Source: Aradus depressus
Lineage: Eukaryota; Arthropoda; Insecta; Hemiptera; Aradidae
NCBI GenBank assembly: GCA_963662175.1
Contig: OY759227.1
Location: 528,501 to 592,500 of the forward strand
DNA length: 64,000 bases
Direction: 5' to 3'
Shown: positions 50,448-62,997 of the stretch, piece after piece
How positions within the stretch are numbered: the stretch's first letter is position 1
How the letters are laid out: each line of letters begins with the position of its first letter
Program-made: the position numbers and the translations under genes
The notes under the pieces: model-generated
The model's database searches: none
Seen by the model: only the letters and a program-made list of their open reading frames with translations
What the model was told of the DNA's origin: nothing

Positions 50448-53390
50448 AGGTTGAGGACTCACACTGCTGCCCCACAGTAGGTCCGAAGGAGGGAGTGCTC
50501 ATTAGAGCTGGGGTGTACATTGCTATACTACCTCCATACCCACATTGATATACTACCTCCATACCCCAAAGTAGGTGTGGGACTCTCTGGGTACGTCTCG
50601 AAAACCCAGTTGAGCATCCTTCAGGAATTTTTTGGCAAGGGGGCATATTACTATACTTTGTCTATGCAAAGGTTGAGGACTCACACTGCTGCCCCACAGT
50701 AGCTCCGAAGGACGGAGTGCTCATTACAGCTGGGGATGTACATTGCTATACTTCCTCCATACCCACATTGATATACTACCTCCATACCCCAAATTAGGTG
50801 TGGGACTCTCTGGGTACGTCTCGAAAAACCAGTTCAGCTTCCTTCAGGAATTTTTTGGCAAGGGGGCATATTACTATACTTTGTCTATGCAAAGGTTGAG
50901 GACTCACACTGCTGCCCCACAGTAGGTCCGAAGGAGGGAGTGCTCATTAGAGCTGGGGTGTACATTGCTACACTACCTTCATACCCACATTGATATACTA
51001 CCTCCATACCCCAAAGTAGGTGTGGGACTCTCTGGGTACGTCTCGAAAACCCAGTTGAGCATCCTTCAGGAATTTTTTGGCAAGGGGGCATATTACTATA
51101 CTTTGTCTATGCAAAGGTTGAGGACTCACACTGCTGCCCCACAGTAGGTCCGAAGGAGGGAGTGCTCATTAGAGCTGGGGGTATACATTGCTATACTACC
51201 TTCATACCCACATTGATATACTACCTCCATACCCCAAAGTAGGTGTGGGACTCTCTGGGTACGTCTCGAAAACCCAGTTGAGCATCCTTCAGGAATTTTT
51301 TGGCAAGGGGGCGTATTACTTTACTTTGTCTATGCAAAGGTTGAGGACTCACACTGCTGCCCCACAGTAGGTCCGAAGGAGGGAGTGCTCATTAGAGCTG
51401 GGGTGTACATTGCTATACTACCTTCATACCCACATTGATATACTACCTCCATACCCCAAAGTAGGTGTGGGACTCTCTGGGTACGTCTCGAAAACCCAGT
51501 TGAGCATCCTTCAGGAATTTTTTGGCAAGGGGGCATAATACTATACTGTGTCTATGCAAAGGTTTAGGTCTCACACTGCTGCCCCACAGTAGGTCCGAAG
51601 GAGGGAGTGCTCATTAGAGCTGGGGATGTACATTGCTATACTACCTTCATACCCACATTGATATACTACCTCCATACCCCAAAGTAGGTGTGGGATTCTC
51701 TGGGTACGTCTCGAAAACCCAGTTGAGCATCCTTCAAGAATTTTTTGGCAAGGGGGCATATTACTATACTGTGTCTATGGAAAGGTTGAGGACTCACACT
51801 GCTGCCCCACAGTAGGTCCGAAGGAGGGAGTGCTCAAGAGCTGGGGATGTACATTGCTATACTTCCTCCATACCCACATTGATATACTACCTCCATACCC
51901 CAAAGTAGGTGTGGGACTCTCTGGGTACGTCTCGAAAACCCAGTTGAGCATCCTTCAGGAATTTTTTGGCAACGGGGCATATTACTATACTTTGTCTATG
52001 CAAAGGTTGAGGACTCACACTGCTGCCCCACAGTAGGTCCGAAGGAGGGAGTGCTCATTAGAGCTGGGGTGTACATTGCTACACTACCTTCATACCCACA
52101 TTGATATACTACCTCCATACCCCAACGTAGGTGTGGGACTCTCTGGGTACGTCTCGAAAACCCAGTTGAGCATCCTTCAAGAATTTTTTGGCAAGGGGGC
52201 ATATTACTATACTGTGTCTATGGAAAGGTTGAGGACTCACACTGCTGCCCCACAGTAGGTCCGAAGGAGGGAGTGCTCATTAGAGCTGGGGATGTACATT
52301 GCTATACTACCTCCATACCCACATTGATATACTACCTCCATACCCCAAAGTAGGTGTGGGACTCTCTGGGTACGTCTCGAAAACCCAGTTGAGCATCCTT
52401 CAGGAATTTTTTGGCAAGGGGGCATATTACTATACATTGTCTATGCAAAGGTTGAGGACACACTGCTGCCCCACAGTAGCTCCGAAGGACGGAGTGCTCA
52501 TTACAGCTGGGGATGTACATTGCTATACTTCCTCCATACCCACATTGATATACTACCTCCATACCCCAAATTAGGTGTGGGACTCTCTGGGTACGTCTCG
52601 AAAAACCAGTTCAGCTTCCTTCAGGAATTTTTTGGCAAGGGGGCATATTACTATACTGTGTCTATGGAAAGGTTGAGGACTCACACTGCTGCCCCACAGT
52701 AGGTCCGAAGGAGGGAGTGCTCATTAGAGCTGGGGGTATACATTGCTATACTACCTTCATACCCACATTGATATACTACCTCCATACCCCAAAGTAGGTG
52801 TGGGACTCTCTGGGTACGTCTCGAAAACCCAGTTGAGCATCCTTCAGGAATTTTTTGGCAAGGGGGCGTATTACTTTACTTTGTCTATGCAAAGGTTGAG
52901 GACTCACACTGCTGCCCCACAGTAGGTCCGAAGGAGGGAGTGCTCATTAGAGCTGGGGTGTACATTGCTATACTACCTTCATACCCACATTGATATACTA
53001 CCTCCATACCCCAAAGTAGGTGTGGGACTCTCTGGGTACGTCTCGAAAACCCAGTTGAGCATCCTTCAGGAATTTTTTGGCAAGGGGGCATAATACTATA
53101 CTGTGTCTATGCAAAGGTTTAGGTCTCACACTGCTGCCCCACAGTAGGTCCGAAGGAGGGAGTGCTCATTAGAGCTGGGGATGTACATTGCTATACTACC
53201 TTCATACCCTCATTGATATACTACCTCCATACCCCAAAGTAGGTGTGGGATTCTCTGGGTACGTCTCGAAAACCCAGTTGAGCATCCTTCAAGAATTTTT
53301 TGGCAAGGGGGCATATTACTATACTGTGTCTATGGAAAGGTTGAGGACTCACACTGCTGCCCCACAGTAGGTCCGAAGGAGGGAGTGCTC
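50448..53390 (+). repeat. 3.11-kb 14-monomer unit, copy 2
   Basis: Same order, 3108-3112 bp downstream (50597 to 53265). The monomer at 49487 (ttgtctttgcaaagattg, 221 bp) corresponds to one at 52597 whose right half is ctgtgtctatggaaagg (223 bp), which accounts for 2 bp of drift. It also has ggcaacggggcat at 51,970. Confidence 0.88.
52597..52819 (+). repeat. Hybrid monomer: ttcagcttcc left half with tgtgtctatgg right half
   Basis: The left half equals the monomers at 47712, 49487 and 50820 (aaaaaccagttcagcttcc). The right half equals ctgtgtctatggaaagg types such as 52153. The other three continue with tttgtctatgc or tttgtctttgc. The switch lies between about 52,624 and 52,658, in sequence common to all. 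Confidence 0.85.
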
Positions 53391-54019
53391 AAGAGCTGGG
53401 GATGTACATTGCTATACTTCCTCCATACCCACATTGATATACTACCTCCATACCCCAAAGTAGGTGTGGGACTCTCTGGGTACGTCTCGAAAACCCAGTT
53501 GAGCATCCTTCAGGAATTTTTTGGCAAGGGGGCATATTACTATACTTTGTCTATGCAAAGGTTGAGGACTCACACTGCTGCCCCACAGTAGGTCCGAAGG
53601 AGGGAGTGCTCATTAGAGCTGGGGTGTACATTGCTACACTACCTTCATACCCACATTGATATACTACCTCCATACCCCAACGTAGGTGTGGGACTCTCTG
53701 GGTACGTCTCGAAAACCCAGTTGAGCATCCTTCAAGAATTTTTTGGCAAGGGGGCATATTACTATACTGTGTCTATGGAAAGGTTGAGGACTCACACTGC
53801 TGCCCCACAGTAGGTCCGAAGGAGGGAGTGTTCATTAGAGCTGGGGATGTACATTGCTATACTACCTCCATACCCACATTGATATACTACCTCCATACCC
53901 CAAAGTAGGTGTGGGACTCTCTGGGTACGTCTCGAAAACCCAGTTGAGCATCCTTCAGGAATTTTTTGGCAAGGGGGCATATTACTATACTTTGTCTATG
54001 CAAAGGTTGAGGACACACT
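53391..54019 (+). repeat. Linker, copy of 51.8-52.4 kb
   Basis: Monomers at 53486, 53708 and the left of 53931 match 51931-52400 at an offset of 1555 bp (gctcaagagctgg, gctacactacc, ccaacgtagg). They then diverge, with tttgtctatgc at 53,989 against the atacattgtc of 52,432. Confidence 0.8.
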
Positions 54020-56457
54020 GCTGCCCCACAGTAGGTCCGAAGGAGGGAGTGCTCATTAGAGCTGGGGTGTACATTGCTACACTACCTTCATACCCACATT
54101 GATATACTACCTCCATACCCCAACGTAGGTGTGGGACTCTCTGGGTACGTCTCGAAAAACCAGTTCAGCTTCCTTCAGGAATTTTTTGGCAAGGGGGCAT
54201 ATTACTATACTTTGTCTTTGCAAAGATTGAGGACACACTGCTGCCCCACAGTAGGTCCGAAGGAGGGAGTGCTCATTAGAGCTGGGGGTATACATTGCTA
54301 TACTACCTTCATACCCACATTGATATACTACCTCCATACCCCAAAGTAGGTGTGGGACTCTCTGGGTACGTCTCGAAAACCCAGTTGAGCATCCTTCAGG
54401 AATTTTTTGGCAAGGGGGCGTATTACTTTACTTTGTCTATGCAAAGGTTGAGGACTCACACTGCTGCCCCACAGTAGATCCGAAGGAGGGAGTGCTCATT
54501 AGAGCTGGGGTGTACATTGCTATACTACCTTCATACCCACATTGATATACTACCTCCATACCCCAAAGTAGGTGTGGGACTCTCTGGGTACGTCTCGAAA
54601 ACCCAGTTGAGCATCCTTCAGGAATTTTTTGGCATGGGGCATAATACTATACTGTGTCTATGCAAAGGTTTAGGTCTCACACTGCTGCCCCACAGTAGGT
54701 CCGAAGGAGGGAGTGCTCATTAGAGCTGGGGATGTACATTGCTATACTACCTTTATACCCACATTGATATACTACCTCCATACCCCAAAGTAGGTGTGGG
54801 ATTCTCTGGGTACGTCTCGAAAACCCAGTTGAGCATCCTTCAAGAATTTTTTGGCAAGGGGGCATATTACTATACTGTGTCTATGGAAAGGTTGAGGACT
54901 CACACTGCTGCCCCACAGTAGGTCCGAAGGAGGGAGTGCTCAAGAGCTGGGGATGTACATTGCTATACTTCCTCCATACCCACATTGATATACTACCTCC
55001 ATACCCCAAAGTAGGTGTGGGACTCTCTGGGTACGTCTCGAAAACCCAGTTGAGCATCCTTCAGGAATTTTTTGGCAAGGGGGCATATTACTATACTTTG
55101 TCTATGCAAAGGTTGAGGACTCACACTGCTGCCCCACAGTAGGTCCGAAGGAGGGAGTGCTCATTAGAGCTGGGGTGTACATTGCTACACTACCTTCATA
55201 CCCACATTGATATACTACCTCCATACCCCAACGTAGGTGTGGGACTCTCTGGGTACGTCTCGAAAACCCAGTTGAGCATCCTTCAAGAATTTTTTGGCAA
55301 GGGGGCATATTACTATACTGTGTCTATGGAAAGGTTGAGGACTCACACTGCTGCCCCACAGTAGGTCCGAAGGAGGGAGTGCTCAAGAGCTGGGGATGTA
55401 CATTGCTATACTTCCTCCATACCCACATTGATATACTACCTCCATACCCCAAAGTAGGTGTGGGACTCTCTGGGTACGTCTCGAAAACCCAGTTGAGCAT
55501 CCTTCAGGAATTTTTTGGCAAGGGGGCATATTACTATACTTTGTCTTTGCAAAGATTGAGGACACACTGCTGCCCCACAGTAGGTCCGAAGGAGGGAGTG
55601 CTCATTAGAGCTGGGGGTATACATTGCTATACTACCTTCATACCCACATTGATATACTACCTCCATACCCCAAAGTAGGTGTGGGACTCTCTGGGTACGT
55701 CTCGAAAACCCAGTTGAGCATCCTTCAGGAATTTTTTGGCAAGGGGGCGTATTACTTTACTTTGTCTATGCAAAGGTTGAGGACTGACACTGCTGCCCCA
55801 CAGTAGGTCCGAAGGAGGGAGTGCTCATTAGAGCTGGGGTGTACATTGCTATACTACCTTCATACCCACATTGATATACTACCTCCATACCCCAAAGTAG
55901 GTGTGGGACTCTCTGGGTACGTCTCGAAAACCCAGTTGAGCATCCTTCAGGAATTTTTTGGCAAGGGGGCATAATACTATACTGTGTCTATGCAAAGGTT
56001 TAGGTCTCACACTGCTGCCCCACAGTAGGTCCGAAGGAGGGAGTGCTCATTAGAGCTGGGGATGTACATTGCTATACTACCTTCATACCCACATTGATAT
56101 ACTACCTCCATACCCCAAAGTAGGTGTGGGATTCTCTGGGTACGTCTCGAAAACCCAGTTGAGCATCCTTCAAGAATTTTTTGGCAAGGGGGCATATTAC
56201 TATACTGTGTCTATGGAAAGGTTGAGGACTCACACTGCTGCCCCACAGTAGGTCCGAAGGAGGGAGTGCTCAAGAGCTGGGGATGTACATTGCTATACTT
56301 CCTCCATACCCACATTGATATACTACCTCCATACCCCAAAGTAGGTGTGGGACTCTCTGGGTACGTCTCGAAAACCCAGTTGAGCATCCTTCAGGAATTT
56401 TTTGGCAAGGGGGCATATTACTATACTTTGTCTATGCAAAGGTTGAGGACTCACACT
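54020..56457 (+). repeat. 2438-bp 11-monomer unit, copy 1
   Basis: Starts 54151, 54372, 54594, 54816, 55037, 55259, 55480, 55701, 55923, 56146 and 56367 (221, 222, 222, 221, 222, 221, 221, 222, 223, 221 and 222 bp). Markers in order are aaaaaccagttcagcttcc, cagtagatccg, ttggcatggggcataatac, tacctttatacc, gctcaagagctgg three times, and gaggactgacactg (55,783). Confidence 0.92.
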
Positions 56458-58895
56458 GCTGCCCCACAGTAGGTCCGAAGGAGGGAGTGCTCATTAGAGC
56501 TGGGGTGTACATTGCTACACTACCTTCATACCCACATTGATATACTACCTCCATACCCCAACGTAGGTGTGGGACTCTCTGGGTACGTCTCGAAAAACCA
56601 GTTCAGCTTCCTTCAGGAATTTTTTGGCAAGGGGGCATATTACTATACTTTGTCTTTGCAAAGATTGAGGACACACTGCTGCCCCACAGTAGGTCCGAAG
56701 GAGGGAGTGCTCATTAGAGCTGGGGGTATACATTGCTATACTACCTTCATACCCACATTGATATACTACCTCCATACCCCAAAGTAGGTGTGGGACTCTC
56801 TGGGTACGTCTCGAAAACCCAGTTGAGCATCCTTCAGGAATTTTTTGGCAAGGGGGCGTATTACTTTACTTTGTCTATGCAAAGGTTGAGGACTCACACT
56901 GCTGCCCCACAGTAGATCCGAAGGAGGGAGTGCTCATTAGAGCTGGGGTGTACATTGCTATACTACCTTCATACCCACATTGATATACTACCTCCATACC
57001 CCAAAGTAGGTGTGGGACTCTCTGGGTACGTCTCGAAAACCCAGTTGAGCATCCTTCAGGAATTTTTTGGCATGGGGCATAATACTATACTGTGTCTATG
57101 CAAAGGTTTAGGTCTCACACTGCTGCCCCACAGTAGGTCCGAAGGAGGGAGTGCTCATTAGAGCTGGGGATGTACATTGCTATACTACCTTTATACCCAC
57201 ATTGATATACTACCTCCATACCCCAAAGTAGGTGTGGGATTCTCTGGGTACGTCTCGAAAACCCAGTTGAGCATCCTTCAAGAATTTTTTGGCAAGGGGG
57301 CATATTACTATACTGTGTCTATGGAAAGGTTGAGGACTCACACTGCTGCCCCACAGTAGGTCCGAAGGAGGGAGTGCTCAAGAGCTGGGGATGTACATTG
57401 CTATACTTCCTCCATACCCACATTGATATACTACCTCCATACCCCAAAGTAGGTGTGGGACTCTCTGGGTACGTCTCGAAAACCCAGTTGAGCATCCTTC
57501 AGGAATTTTTTGGCAAGGGGGCATATTACTATACTTTGTCTATGCAAAGGTTGAGGACTCACACTGCTGCCCCACAGTAGGTCCGAAGGAGGGAGTGCTC
57601 ATTAGAGCTGGGGTGTACATTGCTACACTACCTTCATACCCACATTGATATACTACCTCCATACCCCAACGTAGGTGTGGGACTCTCTGGGTACGTCTCG
57701 AAAACCCAGTTGAGCATCCTTCAAGAATTTTTTGGCAAGGGGGCATATTACTATACTGTGTCTATGGAAAGGTTGAGGACTCACACTGCTGCCCCACAGT
57801 AGGTCCGAAGGAGGGAGTGCTCAAGAGCTGGGGATGTACATTGCTATACTTCCTCCATACCCACATTGATATACTACCTCCATACCCCAAAGTAGGTGTG
57901 GGACTCTCTGGGTACGTCTCGAAAACCCAGTTGAGCATCCTTCAGGAATTTTTTGGCAAGGGGGCATATTACTATACTTTGTCTTTGCAAAGATTGAGGA
58001 CACACTGCTGCCCCACAGTAGGTCCGAAGGAGGGAGTGCTCATTAGAGCTGGGGGTATACATTGCTATACTACCTTCATACCCACATTGATATACTACCT
58101 CCATACCCCAAAGTAGGTGTGGGACTCTCTGGGTACGTCTCGAAAACCCAGTTGAGCATCCTTCAGGAATTTTTTGGCAAGGGGGCGTATTACTTTACTT
58201 TGTCTATGCAAAGGTTGAGGACTGACACTGCTGCCCCACAGTAGGTCCGAAGGAGGGAGTGCTCATTAGAGCTGGGGTGTACATTGCTATACTACCTTCA
58301 TACCCACATTGATATACTACCTCCATACCCCAAAGTAGGTGTGGGACTCTCTGGGTACGTCTCGAAAACCCAGTTGAGCATCCTTCAGGAATTTTTTGGC
58401 AAGGGGGCATAATACTATACTGTGTCTATGCAAAGGTTTAGGTCTCACACTGCTGCCCCACAGTAGGTCCGAAGGAGGGAGTGCTCATTAGAGCTGGGGA
58501 TGTACATTGCTATACTACCTTCATACCCACATTGATATACTACCTCCATACCCCAAAGTAGGTGTGGGATTCTCTGGGTACGTCTCGAAAACCCAGTTGA
58601 GCATCCTTCAAGAATTTTTTGGCAAGGGGGCATATTACTATACTGTGTCTATGGAAAGGTTGAGGACTCACACTGCTGCCCCACAGTAGGTCCGAAGGAG
58701 GGAGTGCTCAAGAGCTGGGGATGTACATTGCTATACTTCCTCCATACCCACATTGATATACTACCTCCATACCCCAAAGTAGGTGTGGGACTCTCTGGGT
58801 ACGTCTCGAAAACCCAGTTGAGCATCCTTCAGGAATTTTTTGGCAAGGGGGCATATTACTATACTTTGTCTATGCAAAGGTTGAGGACTCACACT
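56458..58895 (+). repeat. 2438-bp 11-monomer unit, copy 2
   Basis: The same 11 monomers exactly 2438 bp downstream (56589 to 58805), with all listed markers, including the rare cagtagatccg (56,913) and gaggactgacactg (58,221). No difference was noticed. The next monomer (59027) has ctcgaaaaccc with ttcaag instead of aaaaaccagttcagc, which marks the end. Confidence 0.92.
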
Positions 58896-59913
58896 GCTGC
58901 CCCACAGTAGGTCCGAAGGAGGGAGTGCTCATTAGAGCTGGGGTGTACATTGCTACACTACCTTCATACCCACATTGATATACTACCTCCATACCCCAAC
59001 GTAGGTGTGGGACTCTCTGGGTACGTCTCGAAAACCCAGTTGAGCATCCTTCAAGAATTTTTTGGCAAGGGGGCATATTACTATACTGTGTCTATGGGAA
59101 GGTTGAGGACTCACACTGCTGCCCCACAGTAGGTCCGAAGGAGGGAGTGCTCATTAGAGCTGGGGATGTACATTGCTATACTACCTCCATACCCACATTG
59201 ATATACTACCTCCATACCCCAAAGTAGGTGTGGGACTCTCTGGGTACGTCTCGAAAACCCAGTTGAGCATCCTTCAGGAATTTTTTGGCAAGGGGGCATA
59301 TTACTATACATTGTCTATGCAAAGGTTGAGGACACACTGCTGCCGCACAGTAGGTCCGAAGGAGGGAGTGCTCAATAGAGCTGGGGGTATACATTGCTAT
59401 ACTACCTCCATACCCACATTGATATACTACCTCCATACCCCAAAGTAGGTGTGGGACTCAGGGTACGTCTCGAAAACCCAGTTGAGCATCCTTCAGGAAT
59501 TTTTTGGCAAGGGGGCATATTACTATACTGTGTCTATGCAAAGGTTGAGGACTCACACTGCTGCCCCACAGTAGGTCCGAAGGAGGGAGTGCTCATTAGA
59601 GCTGGGGATGTACATTGCTATACTTCCCCCATACCCACATTGATATACTACCTCCATACCCCAAAGCAGGTGTGGGACTCTCTGGGTACCTCTCGAAAAC
59701 CCAGTTGAGCATCCTTCAGGAATTTTTTGGCAAGGGGGCATATTACTATACTTTGTCAATGCAAAGGTTGAGGACTCACACTGCTGCACCACAGTAGGTC
59801 CGAAGGAGGGAGTGCTCATTAGAGCTGCGGTGTACATTGCTACACTACCTTCATACCCACATTGATATGCTACCTCCATACCCCAAAGTAGGTGTGGGAC
59901 TCTCTGGGTACGT

Positions 59914-60309
59914 CTCGAAAACCCAGTTGAGCATCCTTCAGGAATTTTTTGGCAAGGGGGCATATTACTATACTTTGTCTATGCAAAGGTTGAGGACTCA
60001 CACTGCTGCCCCACAGTAGGTTCGAAGGAGGGAGTGCTCATTAGAGCTGGGGGTGTACATTGCTATACTACCTCCATACCCCAAAGTAGGTGTGGGACTC
60101 TCTGGGTACGTCTCGAAAACCCACTTGAGCATCCTTCAGGAATTTTTTGGCAAGGGGGTGTATTACTATACTTTGTCTATGCAAAGGTTGAGGACTCACA
60201 CTGCTGCCCCACAGTAGGTTCGAAGGAGGGAGTGCTCATTAGAGCTGGGGGTGTACATTGCTATACTACCTCCATACCCCAAAGTAGGTGTGGGACTCTC
60301 TGGGTACGT
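59914..60309 (+). repeat. Two adjacent 198-bp monomers (25-bp deletion)
   Basis: Equivalent of the pair at 46008, 13,906 bp away, with the same gtaggttcgaagg and gctgggggtgtac context and the same cagaaaaccc monomer following. Confidence 0.92.
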
Positions 60310-60752
60310 CAGAAAACCCAGTTGAGCATCCTTCAGGAATTTTTTGGCAAGGGGCATATTACTATACTGTGTCTATGCAAAGGTTGAGGACTCACACTGC
60401 TGCCCCACAATAGGTCCGAAGGAGGGAGTGCTCATTAGAGCTGGGGATGTACATTGCTATACTTCCTCCATACCCACATTGATATACTACCTCCATACCC
60501 CAAAGTAGGTGTGGGACTCTTTGGGTACGTCTCGAAAACCCAGTTGAGCATCCTTCAGGAATTTTTTGGCAAAGGGGCATATTACTATACTTTGTCTATG
60601 CAAAGGTTGAGGACTCACACTGCTGCCCCACAGTAGGTCCGAAGGAGGGAGTGCTCATTAGAGCTGGGGTGTACATTGCTACACTACCTTCATACCCACA
60701 TTGATATACTACCTCCATACCCCAAAGTAGGTGTGGGACTCTCTGGGTACGT

Positions 60753-60950
60753 CTCGAAAACCCAGTTGAGCATCCTTCAGGAATTTTTTAGCAAGGGGGC
60801 ATATTACTATATTTTGTCTATGCAAAGGTTGAGGACACACACTGCTGCCCCACAGTAGGTTCGAAGGAGGGAGTGCTCATTACAGCTGGGGGTGTACATT
60901 GCTATACTACCTCCATACCCCAAAGTAGGTGTGGGACTCTCTGGGTACGT
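60753..60950 (+). repeat. 198-bp monomer (25-bp deletion), rightmost copy
   Basis: Combines tttttagcaagg, ttttgtctatg and ggacacacactg with the single internal repeat copy. Counterpart of 47069. Confidence 0.92.
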
Positions 60951-62059
60951 CTCGAAAACCCAGTTGAGCATCCTTCAGGAATTTTTGGCAAGGGGGCGTA
61001 TTACATTACTTTGTCTATGCAAAGGTTGAGGACTCACACTGCTGCCCCACAGTAGGTCCGAAGGAGGGAGTGCTCATTAGAGCTGGGGTGTACATTGCTA
61101 TACTACCTCCATACCCACATTGATATACTACCTCCATACCCCAAAGTAGGTGTGGGACTCTCTGGGTACGTCTCGAAAACCCAGTTGAGCATCCTTCAGG
61201 AATTTTTTGGCAAGGGGGCATATTACTATACTTTGTCTATGCAAAGGTTGAGGACTCACACTGCTGCCCCACAGTAGCTCCGAAGGACGGAGTGCTCATT
61301 ACAGCTGGGGATGTACATTGCTATACTTCCTCCATACCCACATTGATATACTACCTCCATACCCCAAATTAGGTGTGGGACTCTCTGGGTACGTCTCGAA
61401 AAACCAGTTCAGCATCCTTCAGGAATTTTTTGGCAAGGGGGCATATTACTATACTTTGTCTATGCAAAGGTTGAGGACTCACACTGCTGCCCCACAGTAG
61501 GTCCGAAGGAGGGAGTGCTCATTAGAGCTGGGGTGTACATTGCTACACTACCTTCATACCCACATTGATATACTACCTCCATACCCCAAAGTAGGTGTGG
61601 GACTCTCTGGGTACGTCTCGAAAACCCAGTTGAGCATCCTTCAGGAATTTTTTGGCAAGGGGGCATATTACTATACTTTGTCTTTGCAAAGGTTGAGGAC
61701 ACACTGCTGCCCCACAGTAGGTCCGAAGGAGGGAGTGCTCATTAGAGCTGGGGGTATACATTGCTATACTACCTTCATACCCACATTGATATACTACCTC
61801 CATACCCCAAAGTAGGTGTGGGACTCTCTGGGTACGTCTCGAAAACCCAGTTGAGCATCCTTCAGGAATTTTTTGGCAAGGGGGCGTATTACTTTACTTT
61901 GTCTATGCAAAGGTTGAGGACTCACACTGCTGCCCCACAGTAGGTCCGAAGGAGGGAGTGCTCATTAGAGCTGGGGTGTACATTGCTATACTACCTTCAT
62001 ACCCACATTGATATACTACCTCCATACCCCAAAGTAGGTGTGGGACTCTCTGGGTACGT

Positions 62060-62109
62060 CCCGAAAACCCAGTTGAGCATCCTTCATGAATTTTTTGCAA
62101 GGGGGCATA
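62060..62109 (+). repeat. Junction into right-edge variants
   Basis: A cccgaaaacc and ttcatgaatttttt monomer with one G lost (ttttttgcaagg near 62,094) and tttgtttatgc joins the copied block to the 888-bp duplication. Its left part resembles monomers at 30245 and 32471. Confidence 0.75.
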
Positions 62110-62997
62110 TTACTATACTTTGTTTATGCAAAGGTTGAGGACTCACACTGCTGCCCCACAGTAGGTCCGAAGGAGGGAGTGCTCATTAGAGCTGGGGATG
62201 TACATTGCTATACTTCCTCCATACCTACATTGATATACTACCTCCATACCCCAAAAAAGGTGAGGGACTCTCTGGGTACGTCTCGAAAACCCAGTTGAGC
62301 ATCCTTCAGGAATTTTTTGGCAAGGGGGCATATTACTATACTTTGTCTGTTCAAAGGTTGAGGACTCACACTGCTGCCCCACAGTAGGTCCGAAGGAGGG
62401 AGTGCTCATTAGAGCTGGGGTGTACATTGCTACACTACCTTCATACCCACATTGATATACTACCTCCATACCCCAAAGTAGGTGTGGGACTCTCTGGGTA
62501 CGTCTCGAAAACCCAGTTGAGCATCCTTCAGGAATTTTTTGGCAAGGGGGCATATTACTATACTTCGTCTTTGCAAAGGTTGAGGACACACTGCAGCCCC
62601 ACAGTAGGCCGAAGGAGGGAGTGCTCATTAGAGATGGGGGTATACATTGCTATACTACCTTCATACCCTCATTGATATACTAGCTCCATACCCCAAAGTA
62701 GGTGTGGGACTCTCTGGGTACGTCTCGAAAACCCAGTTGAGCATCCTTCAGGAATTTTTTGGCAAGGGGGCATATTACTATATTGTGTCTATGCAAAGGT
62801 TGGGGACTCACACTGCTGCCCCACAGTAGGTCCGAAGGAGGAAGTGCTCATTAGAGCTGGGGATGTACATTGCTATACTTCCTCCATACCCACATTGATA
62901 TAATACCTCCATACCCCAAAGTAGGTGTGAAACTCTCTGGGTACGTCTCGAAAACCCAGTTGAGCATCTTTCATGAATTTTTTGGCAAGGGGGCGTA
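62110..62997 (+). repeat. 888-bp four-monomer duplication, copy 1
   Basis: Markers are cctacattg, ccaaaaaaggtgaggg (62,251), gctacactacc, cttcgtctttg, cagtaggccg (one base lost, near 62,608), and ccctcattg. Private changes are ttgtctgttcaaagg (62,345), ctgcagcccc and ggttggggactc. The last monomer has gtgtgaaactctc (62,927) and ttcatgaatt. Confidence 0.86.

Larger units (their letters stand above)
58326..62050 (+). repeat. Second copy of 44.4-48.4 kb
   Basis: From gcataatac at about 58,388 the array follows 44,420-48,377 at +13,906 bp, through the gggactcagggtac monomer, gctgcaccacag, the paired 198-bp monomers, cagaaaaccc and actctttgggtac. It then follows at +13,683/13,684 bp after losing one tttttagcaagg monomer near 60.8 kb and one T at 60,981. 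It ends near 62,060, where gtcccgaaaacc replaces gtctcgaaaacc. Private changes are gtacctctcg (59,687, creating GGTACC) and ccacttgagc (60,121). Confidence 0.88.

Noticed and set aside
62143..62628. Long minus-strand open frame (161 codons), with similar ones at 34113-34559 and 42115-42525
   Set aside because: It spans about two monomers and stays open only because 222 is a multiple of three. Monomers of 221 or 223 bp break the frame. No start context, codon bias or domain is visible.
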